Shown here piece after piece: positions 36,740 to 64,000 of a stretch of 64,000 bases of DNA; the stretch's first letter is position 1, and each line of letters begins with the position of its first letter. Source of the DNA: Diphasiastrum complanatum (taxonomy: Eukaryota > Streptophyta > Lycopodiopsida > Lycopodiales > Lycopodiaceae); contig MU832056.1 in the NCBI GenBank assembly GCA_029204225.1, positions 1-64,000 of the forward strand. The letters run 5' to 3'. A program made the translations under genes and the position numbers. The notes under the pieces are model-generated. The model saw nothing but the letters and a program-made list of their open reading frames with translations. It ran no database searches and was not told where the DNA came from.

Positions 36740-37740
36740 ATGACTTCTACTGAACCAAGAAGAACAACGATTCAATTAAACTCCGTTGTTACACCAATCA
36801 AAGATTTCAATGACCATTGGGTGCCTACAACATTTTCGACTCTTGATTGGGTATATATGAAACCCTCTGGTAAAGGAATTCATAGGGTTGCAAAGAGAAA
36901 ACATGACAACAAAGAGCACCATTAGAGAGAAAGAATTCACGAATTCAAAATCGATTGCAACAGAGATTAAGTAGCCAGAGTGCAACACGTCTACATGCGT
37001 AGAGATATTTTGTTGGGGGGGACATGACAGTTGCTTTGAACTTTTGCATTGTAAGTCTTACATCTTTGAATGTCAAACATATTCTACTTGTAAATTATTG
37101 TTGCTTCATTCTATTACCTCTTCTTGTGCAGATGTTTTTCCTTCAAATAGCTATGACTGGCAGCACGTAAAATCCTTTATGGGAAAGTTCTCTGCAAATC
37201 ATGCAAAATATGGAGTACTAGTATATGATGGGCTCAAGTCTTCTGCGATCATAGGACTAGGTGTTTACTTTTACAGTCACATGTATGAAGTTCCAAATAC
37301 TCAACTTTGGGACTGGCAAATTAGTGCCTCGTTCTGAGCCTACAATCAATTCTCACGATTGGCCTTATATTGATCAATTGACCATCGAATTGACAAAATT
37401 CCAACTCATCAAAGAGATTACGATGAATATGAAGCCAACATTCGGATCCAAATGTGTTTACACTAGTGTCAGCGTGCTTGTCGCTATATTTGTTGCCATA
37501 TTTAAACAATACCATTTAGAAAAACAAATACATTATGGGTATGGAAAGTGACAGAATCCTCATCGTTGGACAATGAATTTACTTCTTGGGATTCACGGAA
37601 TGTAGATCACAAAGGTGATTTTATAAGGTGTGATATTTGTCGTGAGACGATGACAATAAGATATCACATTGCACGCCAAACGTGCTCCTTCAGTTTCGTT
37701 TATAGGCGGTTCAAGTTTGCTCACGCTTGATGAGATAGCT
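36740..37740 (+). pseudogene. Unrecognised protein family, copy 1 (broken)
   Basis: Begins MTSTEPRRTTIQLNSVV, then DWVYMKPSGKGIHRVAKRK (36740-36925) and a REKEF/HEFK block. After an acceptor-like TGTGCAG at 37130 comes DVFPSNSYDWQHVKSFMG (37131-37320), then LVPRSEPTINSHDW, a hydrophobic VSVLVAIFVAIF segment (37460-37510), and LDNEFTSWDSRNVDHKGDFI then RCDICRET. Each block has a counterpart, in the same order, in the minus-strand copy at 39490-40415. That conservation is the evidence that this was once coding. The copy is broken by several changes. I do not recognise the family; it could be a host gene or a mobile or virus-derived gene. Confidence 0.5.
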
Positions 37741-38535
37741 TGGATGCAGAGATGAGACATCAAGAATCTGAACTACCCATACATATGCCAAATGATGAAG
37801 TGCGAGAAGTTTGTGTCAATAGTGAATGGAGTCTAGAAGATGTACGGTTGGTTTGATATCAGCTGATGTGCCCACAAATTTTGTGTTAAGTATCAACGAA
37901 CAAACCGTAAGTATAAACATTAAACTTGCTTTCAAATTTTGTAAATGGTTTTTGAACTCATATATAGAATGAATTTTAATATTGATAAGGTGGTGTCTGG
38001 TTTTGCAGATCAGAAGATGCGTAGAAAAACACCAAAAGTGCGAATCATTTTTAGATTCGGTCACCGTAAAAATACATGAACTATGAGATGCTCTTATGTA
38101 CTAGCTTTAACTAATAACATTGATCTATCCGATGGGATTTCATTAGAGATTTGGTTCTATCGTTTCCATGTTTGTTAGGGCATGAGCTATGGTTTGGTTT
38201 GGTATGCAATTGCAATGTAAATGTTTTGATTAGACATTTTCTCTAAGAAATCGTTGATAACATGTTTTGGAAATGTATAGAATTTCATTGTGTATATATG
38301 TTTTACTTTACTATGTTTGAACAATCGAGAGATCTTTTTGAAATGTCTGCTAAAACTGGAAAGGCACACTATATAAGGGTGTGTGGGTCCCCACTTCACC
38401 ATTTCATCCTTAGTGTCAGAGAGCTTCCCTTGTTTCTCATAGGTTGATATCATCCTTCTATCCTCACACAATTAGTCTCATTATTGCAATTCCTATACAT
38501 TAGTACACTATTATATCTGCATGGCGACCTAGTTT

Positions 38536-38655
38536 ATGGCACGTACGAAACAAACAACAAGGAGGAATATGAGGGAAACAACATTATTGCACCAAGCCGC
38601 TTTAGAAGCAATAGAAGCACGGGAAAGGTGCTCGAGGAGTGAGGAGTGGGAGTAG
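38536..38655 (+). CDS. Short ORF with histone-H3-like N terminus, doubtful gene
   Basis: 39 codons, MARTKQTTRRNMRETTLLHQ then AALEAIEARERCSRSEEWE. The first seven residues equal the histone H3 tail (MARTKQT), then diverge. An overlapping open frame from about 38639 to 39010 encodes a Gln/Glu-rich run with four EQ[GQ]QQ-type repeats and runs into the hairpin block. There is no supporting homology for either frame. It could be the opening exon of an unknown gene or coincidence. Confidence 0.25.
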   Translation: MARTKQTTRRNMRETTLLHQAALEAIEARERCSRSEEWE

Positions 38656-38904
38656 GAGCAGAAGTAGCAGCATTGAACCAGTGGCGGGGGAAATGGACCA
38701 GAATCAGGAAGAGCGAATAACAATGGATGATGCCGAGGAAGTTCCCATGGATTGTGAGCAGCAGCAGAGGAAAGAGCAGGGGCAGCAACAAGTGGCAATG
38801 GAAGAGCATGGGCAGCATCAAGTGGCTATGGATGAGCAGGGGCAACAACAACCACCTCTGCATGAGCAGCAAGTGGCCGGAGCAGCAGAGGATGCACATT
38901 TTAA

Positions 38905-39226
38905 AGACAATGTCGCTTTTTTTCGAAAGGGGAAAAACGCGACAGTATGGCAGAAATCTTTTCTAAGGGCAGTGCCCCTTTTTCTAAGGAGGCGAAAAAT
39001 GCTACAGTAGGATAATGTCCCTTTTCTAAGGGTAGGTGTCACTTTTTTCGAAAGGCGAAAAGGTCGAAGGGCAAAAAAGTCGACTTTAGAATAAAAATTA
39101 GTTCTAAGGCAAACGTCGCTTTTCTAAGGGTAAGTGATTTTTTTTTCTAAGGCTCTAAACCTTTCCAAGGCAATTTAGGGACAGTGTCTCCTTTTTCGCA
39201 AAAATAAGAAAAATGCGACAGTGTCG
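38905..39226. repeat. Block of imperfect hairpins around GCGACAGTGTC
   Basis: Repeated words GACA[AG]TGTC, GCGACAGT, TTTTTCGAAAGG, GGCGAAAA and TTTTCTAAGGGTA. Arms such as TGTCGCTTTTT and AAAAACGCGACA (38910-38965) pair into a long stem, and GCGACAGTGTC recurs at 39216-39226. Lies between the two convergent copies of the unknown family. Confidence 0.55.
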
Positions 39227-39489
39227 GAAAAAGTTCTCAATTTTTTTTTCTAAGTGTTTTAGACCTAGGGATAAAGGAATGTCAAATTTGTAGCATTGTA
39301 ATTTTTTATCATATATATTTCAAACTCCAGTCCTTCTCCACTTCAATTGTCGCAACAACAACCCCATTTTGCTTCACCTCTATTTGCACTTGTTCACGAT
39401 GGTTCACTGTAAAGTCTTGATCTAATGTCTTCCATTCATTGTTAACTCTAATCCATCTTCTATAATAAAACATAAAAGAAAGCATTTGT

Positions 39490-40415
39490 TTTTCTATATG
39501 ATATAGAATATCATTGATGAATTGTTAGCTCTACATTGAATGTTGCCATCAGTTTTCACATCCCAATGATCATCATGGAGTTCTAATATTATTTCATCAT
39601 TTAAATCCTTTGCAATGAACAATGTAGCTATTTTACGAACATTACATCTTGCAAAAAAATCTACAAAAATTGCAAAAGGAAAAAACCAGTGTAGTCTATT
39701 GGTTTTGAAACCTGTGCTACATTTCATGCAGTTTTGAATGTCCATAAAAAACCTTGATCTAAAACTTTTGCAATGGTAGAATCGGGGGGAATCCATTCCT
39801 CACTCAAAAAATGTGGTACAAGTAGAGTTTCTACTCTATCATTCAATCCATTTTTGCATGGTATGTAAAGAGAATCGTAAAAAAAATGCCAGAATTTAAA
39901 AGTGACTTTAAAGGACGATGCTTATACTGGAGTAAACCGACATCAGGATGAATGACGTCTATGATGCCTGGAAGAGATAGTATTGGTTGCCATTCGCTTA
40001 TGCTTGATGGATACAAATCTGCAAAAGACAATATAACATTTTAACACAACTATCACAATAATAAATGTGGATAATTAACATAGAAAAACTAGCATGAGTT
40101 GCATCACATACAATTGCATTTGAGTCGATCTATGAGATTGACATCCACCACCATAACTTCATTGTGCATATATGGATTGACCTCCCATTGAAACTTTGAA
40201 CTCTAAAATCCTTCCTTTCCAAAAGTTTCTATAATCCATATTTGATCTCTTTCTTTTGCGGGATGCACCTTTTGATGAGGGATGCATCACAACCCATTGA
40301 AACTTTCGGTATTTGCATGGTATCCATAACCCTTCAGAATCCTTGTCATTACAAACAGTAACCGAATTAATTGCACTATGTGGTCTTCGATTGCAAGTGG
40401 CCATTGCACATGCAT
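39490..40415 (-). pseudogene. Unrecognised protein family, copy 2 (broken)
   Basis: Minus strand: MATCNRRPHSAINSV, then FQWVVMHPSSKGASRKRKRS (40200-40411), then a HNEVMVVDVNLIDRLKCN-type block near 40110-40170 followed by a probable intron. After an acceptor TTTTGCAG at about 40024 comes DLYPSSISEWQPILSLPG and LLQYKHRPLKSLL, then LLVPHFLSEEWIPPDSTIAK, then FFPFAIFVDFFARCNVRKIA and LHDDHWDVKTDGNIQC (39540-39840). It is homologous block by block with copy 1 on the opposite strand, including the acceptor before D-[VL]-[FY]-PS. Broken in a few places. Function unknown. Confidence 0.5.
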
Positions 40416-40546
40416 AACAATGCAACAAAATGATTGACAATGTACATTGAAGATAAACTCTCTTTAAACCATCCATGCAAGTTAGTTAAACTACAATTAG
40501 TTAAACCAGTTTGTTTTTCTGATATATATACACACACACATATACA

Positions 40547-40747
40547 CCCGGGAGCGGACGTGCGTCCAGATGCGGAGCCCGGGGCACGTCCGAGGTGGAC
40601 GCATTTTTTTTTAAAAGTTTTTACTTGTATTTTTAGTTTTAAGAGAAAAAAAATTGGATGCGTCCCCAGATGCATCCAGGGGTCAAATGCGGACGCGTTC
40701 GGGCGCCAGATACGGACGCGAAATAGCCGCGTCCGGTTTGGACGTAC
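40547..40747. other. CpG-rich island of GGACGC/GCGTCC words
   Basis: About 200 bp far richer in CpG than its surroundings, framed by TA/CA microsatellite sequence on both sides. GCGTCC, GGACGC or GGATGC occurs at least eight times on the two strands, and the outer parts GTGCGTCCA (left) and TGGACGTAC (right) are near-inverted copies. It resembles a small non-autonomous DNA element. No coding frame of note. Confidence 0.4.
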
Positions 40748-40928
40748 ATATACACACATATACATACACATGCACATATACACATATATGTCACTATAAA
40801 GTTGGTGATGTTCACATCTAGCTCACATAATTGGTTTGGTCGATTCAAAATCACCACAAGATTGGCTTCAATAAACAGGCTATGCTCGCTAAAACCTTGC
40901 TCATGCTTGAGCTTGCAGAACCAAAAAG

Positions 40929-40929
<1 letters not shown>

Positions 40930-40986
<57 letters not shown>
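40930..40986. repeat. (GA)n microsatellite
   Basis: About 28 units, 1 kb upstream of the LAX start. Confidence 0.95.
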
Positions 40987-40988
<2 letters not shown>

Positions 40989-41284
40989 TCGTTTGTTTGT
41001 TTGTTTGAAAGACATTGGAATATTCTTAGAAATCCAAGTGCTTGACCAATTCCCATTTTGTTGCTGAAGATTTTTCAATTGGACTTTTGTAAACCAAAGA
41101 TGTACCCGATCCATATATGACAAAATGACACATCTATAATTTATATCTATATATATGTCCTTTCTATGTCACTTGCATGACTCCCATAAATGATAAGTCC
41201 ATGCATCTCTCTCTTTTTCTTGCACGTCAACTCTCGACTGTGACGCACGTCGACTCTCGAGTATCATCCACGATACATTGACTA

Positions 41285-41640
41285 CAACACTACGGAAGGA
41301 AGACTACAGGAAGATCAGAGATGGTGTTGCGGGCCTCACTGATTAGGCTTCTTTGGATAGACAATGGTTGCATGTGGTGTGAGTGACGGACGGCCTGAAA
41401 TCTCCAACGACGTAGCCATGGCGTGCGTAGTAACTACTCAGTCTCTAATTAGATCGGCCAAAACCTCATCAACGAAAGAGCTTATTTGTCATGGGGACTA
41501 AATCGCCCAAAAGTTCATTAACCTTGGAGCTTATTTCTCATGGGACTGAAGTGTACAGGTATCCCCACCCTCATCCAACGAACCATAAGTCGTGAAATAT
41601 TTCATGATTATACATGTATAATTAAGCAATGTTGCATGAA
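41285..41640 (+). promoter_or_regulatory. Upstream region of LAX, conserved in the inverted pseudogene
   Basis: Alignable by eye with the minus strand of 24690-25035 (GGGCCTCACTGATTAGG is a 17-base exact block). It is the promoter or distal leader of LAX by position. No TATA box could be assigned. Confidence 0.5.
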
Positions 41641-41720
41641 TGTGTGCCTTGACCATCAGTCAGGACGAAGCTACACTCCTCCCTCATTTTCGTGCCCAAC
41701 TGCAAAGGAAGGATTCCAGC

Positions 41721-41951
41721 AGAGAACTGGTACGCCATCTTTTGCTCTTATGGCAGGTGATCATGATCAGAGAGGTAAGACAACTGCTAAGCTCTCTTAT
41801 GCTCTTATGACAGCTGGTCAGGAGAGCCAAGAGAAATGCTATGCAATCTTTTAGTTCTAACGTAGCTGGCCAGAGAGCTAAGAGAACTGCTATATCATCT
41901 TTTGGTCTTATAGTAGCTTGTCAGAGAGCTAAGAGAAATGGTAGCTGGTAG
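41721..41951 (+). repeat. Four to five tandem ~51-56-bp repeats in the LAX leader
   Basis: Units start near 41721, 41777, 41829, 41880 and 41931 (partial). Consensus words: AAGAGAAATGCTAT, ATCTTTTGSTCTTATRG, AGCTGGTCAGAGAGCT. The array ends directly at the start codon. Units carry upstream ATGs. Confidence 0.75.

Positions 41952-41955
<4 letters not shown>
41938..41955 (+). CDS. uORF of 5 codons overlapping the LAX start
   Basis: ATG GTA GCT GGT AGA TGA. Its stop codon (41953-41955) overlaps the LAX start codons at 41952 and 41955. Such stop-start overlaps can allow reinitiation; whether it is translated is inference. Confidence 0.4.
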
Positions 41956-60197
<18,242 letters not shown>

Positions 60198-60458
60198 AAA
60201 CAATTAATGCTATTTTTGTTACATTGTACATCAAAAAACATGATTTTTTCTATCGTACTTCTTGTCATTGAAGTATTTATAAACAAGTATAGCATAGGAA
60301 TGGTGCAATTTTACACTACCAAATTACTTTTGATCAACTTGGATGAGCTTTTAAACAAGATTTGGATCTAGGCAAGAGCTCTTGTACACGAAAAGTAATC
60401 ATCAATCAAAGACAAGCAAGTTTCATGCATGTTCATGAAAATATCAAGTGTTACTCAA

Positions 60459-60587
<129 letters not shown>

Positions 60588-60599
60588 AAAAAACATCCT

Positions 60600-61660
60600 A
60601 GTCTTGGGTAGAGGGAGAATACACAAGAGATTTTGACACAAAAACCATTCTATCTCTTAAAAGTGATATGTACAAAGGAGCTATTATCATATGTAGTGGT
60701 AGCTTGATTTCCTACATTAATTTGCATGTGGAGAGCCTTGAAATATGATTGGACCTCTCTTTTTGAACCTCTAAATGTGATTGGACCCTATAGACCAATG
60801 AGATGATGGTGGTAGATTAAGGTCCACCACTTTCACTATTGCATCCCTAAAAAATAGGACTTGTGTTGAACTTTGATTGAGCCAAAGTTCATGACCCAAA
60901 TACCTATGCCTAATCATTCTTTTATTTGTACAAGTCATGAGGAGATTGAGGTCCATCCTCATGAGACACTTGACATGCTACTACTTGACTAGCTTTTGTT
61001 TAGTTTTGCATTGCTTCAAGAAACAAGCTATTTTATGACATGAATAAAATAATGTAACTAGGCCTGCTATTCACATGTGGGAACATGCTCCACACATGTG
61101 TGATTGGCATATGTGCATGAAAAGCTATGATTTGCATATTGTTCACACTCCTCAAATTATAGCTTGATAAGTATGCTAGTCCTCTCCAAAACTTAAGTAG
61201 CTAAAAATGGCTTCTCAATTGGATCCTTTGGTATGGATTTGGTGAGAAAACTAGCCAATAAACTTGAGATTGTTCCAAGATCACCATAGTCATGACAAGG
61301 CTTCTTTGATTGAAAGACATTTACAAGCACTGTGAAGAGCTTTCCACCATTTGAGCACCATTGCCATTGATTTCTTCCATCCTTGAAGAACATGATTGAT
61401 CCCATAGTTCCTCCTCCTTGAAAATAGCTGACACTCTTGGAGAAAATCAAGAGTGCTTCTTGGCTCATAAGGATCACAAAGATCCATCATCATATTACCA
61501 AGATCTTGAGGATTAGACATTTCAAGATTGTCAAGACTATGCATGCTAAAATAACAAAGATTTGTATCATATCTATGCTTGAATTCCATGCTAATCTTAG
61601 ATCTAATGAGGCTACATTTTCTATTATGGATATAAGTTTCCTTGGAGAATTATTTGCTGG
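60600..61660 (-). mobile_element. 3' end of a Copia A relative (tail, polypurine tract and LTR)
   Basis: Minus strand: the internal tail 61148-61660 matches the tail of Copia A at 29780-30289 (GCCTCATTRGATCTRAGATT, AGCATGCATAGTC, TGATCCT). It ends in the polypurine tract TTTGAGGAG and an LTR starting TGTGAACAATATGC at 61147 with ACACATGTGTGGAGC. The LTR runs left to an uncertain end. Broken and more diverged than element A. Confidence 0.75.
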
Positions 61661-61664
61661 CAAA

Positions 61665-62408
61665 TGATGTGCAGGATTGAAGTCCCATTTCCCTTGGTGT
61701 CATACACTGCACATGATCACGCAGGCATGCACAAAGCATATTAGAGTTGCGAAAGTGAAAAGAGAAGACAATCAAACAAAGCAATAAGAGAGTCAAACAG
61801 AATGTAAAGAGCAAAGCATGCACATGACATTAATCTGAATGCGAAAGAGAGATGATAATTGATTCAGATTGAGGTATGAATATACAAGTCAATGAATGCT
61901 AGAGCACAAGCCAATTGCATGCAAAACTACATGCTCACGAAGGTAACTACATTCTATAACATGTATGAGCTTATTTTTTTCTATCAGTATGAAAGAAGAA
62001 ATCGATGCGTAAAAGCATCTACAATGTTTATGTCTCTTAATTAACTACAATCATCCTCCTCATCATCTCTTATACAATTTACGCATGTGCAGATATATGT
62101 ACAAAAATGGCATGGAGCCATTGCATTGTGTAAGATATATCATGGCTGCTGTCATTGTCAATTGCGTAGTACTAGAAGTGGGCAAGTGGTGTGAGTGTGA
62201 GAAGCCTTTGATTGTTGGGAGTCGATCATGACACTACCGACATTGATAGAATCGAGGCAATTGTCTTGATAGTCCAATGATGGTTCGATGATAGTCGATA
62301 GAGTCGGCGTATTTTTGCAAATTGTGTGACAATGCATGTAAAATTGTAGCAATGTGAATGGAACTAGATTAATATGGAATTAAGGATAGTAGAGAATTAA
62401 ATCCAACA
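61665..62408 (-). repeat. 3' LTR of Copia C
   Basis: On the minus strand it begins TGTTGGATTTAATTC at 62408, right after a polypurine tract (AAGGGGGGG, 62409-62418). Its far end is probably the CA at 61665-61668 (plus strand TGATGTGCAGG), where similarity to the Copia A tail resumes. About 740 bp. The matching 5' LTR is outside the window. Confidence 0.65.
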
Positions 62409-64000
62409 CCCCCCCCTTAATCTGGATCCATAAATGCTTCGATCTTCAGACTTAGCAATGCACAAAACCTATTGTGTGCATCAATGCTCAGTGCCTTGGT
62501 AAACACATCTATTGTCATGTCTTACATTCAACAATACGTCAAGCTTATCTCTTTGTTGAGAACCTTACTCCTGATATACTGATATCGAATCTCAATGTGC
62601 TTAATCCTAGAGTGAAATCCAAAGTTGGTCAATAAGACAATGGCACTTTGATTATCACAAAACATAATTGTCAAAGTTTACTGATTCAGAATAATGTCTA
62701 ATAGTAAATTTCTCAACCAAATTGCTTCTTTAATAGCTTGAGATGCAACAATATACTCTGCTTCTGTGGAGGAAAGAGCAATAGAGGTCTGCTTACGTCT
62801 GTTCTAAGAGAAGGACCATCGTTGAAGAAGAATGTAAATCCGGATGTGGATTTACGAGTATCTACATCTCCTCTCCAACTCACATCTGAATATCCACTAA
62901 GTCGATAGAGATTGTCATTGTCGACTTTCCCATGGTAGATGCATAGGCCCGTTGTAGCTCATGACTCGAATAAGAGCCTTCCAATGGGTAATGATAGGAT
63001 TATCCATGAATTGGCTTAGTGAGCTAATTGCAAAAGAGATACCAAGCCTTGTACAGACCATTGCACACATGAGAGATCAAAGTATTGATTGATAAGGATA
63101 TTATCTCATTTGCTCCTTTTCCTACTTTTTCTAAGGACATTGGTCCTTCAATAGTCGCAAGCCTAGATCCATTGGTGAGTGAGCTTCTTAGCAATTGATT
63201 ATATTATATCTGATAAGAGTACTGTTAATATACCTTTCTTGAGTAATGTAAATCAGCCGTCTCGCTTTGTTTGGGTGGATTTGAATTCCTAGATAGTAGT
63301 GGACCTCATCCAGATTGGTCATGTCGAATTCGGAACACAACATCTGCTTAGCATCATTTACCTGACTGCCGACACTATTGCTGAAATGTAATGTGTCGTT
63401 GACATACAAAGTACTAATTATAAAAGAATGCTACACTGACTTGAAATAAATGTTCGAATTGGTAGTCCTTGGTTTAAAGCCGTGTCGGATGAGAAATGTG
63501 TTAATCCTCTAAAACGAAGCTCTTGCAGATTGTTTCAAGCCATAAAGTGCTTTATGGAGTTTACAAATATGATCTTTCTTACCATCAAGAAAGTATCCCT
63601 CAAGATTACACCATGTAACTTGTCTATACATCGAGTTGATGTACTTCGAGGTTGGCTGCAACAACATATGATAGGAGGGCTCGAATCAAGGAATGTTTGA
63701 TTACCAGACTAAAAGTCTCATTGTAGTCGATACTAAGAATTTGAGAAATTCCTCATGCTACCAGTTGGGCCTTCCTTCCATCAATACTCCTATCATTTTT
63801 GTACTCGATCTTAAAGACACATTTATAATCGATAAAATCGTTGTCGATAAGTAATTTGACTAATGACCATGTCTGGTTTTTTTATGAGAGAAGAATACTC
63901 TTTTTCCATCACATCTCTCCAGAGATCAGAGGCTGGTTGGCTAAGTGCATCTTTGACTGTTGTCGGTTCCTGAGTTAGAAGACATGAAAACTCATGAATA
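62409..64000 (-). mobile_element. Copia C, 3' part (RT and RNase H), minus strand, continues beyond right edge
   Basis: From right to left: the start of RT (WRDVMEKEYSSLIK near 63900), the RT core (YVNDTLHFSNS, FDMTNLDEVHYYLGIQIHPN at 63290-63409), then RNase H (SSTEAEYIVASQAI near 62760, then VFTKALSIDAHN at about 62490). Broken in many places. Inserted in or beside the older Copia A relative. Confidence 0.85.

Overview
The window looks like a stretch of a large, AT-rich, repeat-laden land-plant nuclear genome, most likely a fern or other seed-free vascular plant. Land plant is well supported: there is a complete AUX1/LAX auxin influx carrier gene, a plant-style BOP1 gene with a telo box upstream, and LTR elements with the plant tRNA-iMet primer site TGGTATCAGAGC. 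Fern is an inference from the LINE type (RT motif GVKQGCPLSPTLFG), introns of up to 10 kb filled with old transposons, and very long AG/CT microsatellites. No tRNA, rRNA, CRISPR or prokaryotic feature was seen.

Left part (1-13 kb). A LINE tail (1-715) lies next to the 5' two thirds of a BOP1/Erb1 ribosome-biogenesis gene on the minus strand. I could place nine exons (12676 down to 1386). The rest of the WD40 propeller should lie beyond the left edge. Its last visible intron (about 4.9 kb) carries two minus-strand LINE fragments and a local duplication.

Middle-left (13-27 kb). There is no intact gene. The region holds a cluster of LTR ends in opposite orientations around 13.6-15.4 kb, with one solo LTR inside it. 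It also holds an unexplained periodic array of small hairpins (16.8-18.3 kb), an array of AGAATTCG...CGAATTCT inverted pairs (18.46-18.83 kb), and a reverse-oriented solo LTR (19.06-19.89 kb). At 24.07-25.04 kb lies a truncated inverted paralogue of the LAX gene that keeps only upstream sequence, the last intron and the last exon.

Centre (27-41 kb). A 5'-truncated plus-strand Copia element (27.0-30.29 kb) has its 3' LTR split by a young minus-strand Copia element (30703-36286, near-identical LTRs, TSD tcata). To its right lie two convergent, broken copies of a protein family I do not recognise (36.74-37.74 and 39.49-40.42 kb). Between them are a short ORF with a histone-H3-like N terminus and a block of imperfect hairpins.

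Right part (41-64 kb). The complete eight-exon LAX gene runs 41952-60197 on the plus strand (493 codons plus stop). It has a tandem-repeat leader and a 5-codon uORF whose stop overlaps the start codon. Intron 6 (10.3 kb) is a transposon graveyard: an LTR fragment pair, a plus-strand Copia fossil, a minus-strand Copia fossil split by another LTR element (TSD agttc), a gag scrap and a foldback element. The last 3 kb hold the tail of a relative of the 27-30 kb Copia element and the 3' part of another minus-strand Copia element that runs off the window.

The two host genes have unrelated jobs (60S ribosome assembly; auxin uptake at the plasma membrane). There is no operon-like logic here; the main theme is gene structure shaped by insertions and local duplications.
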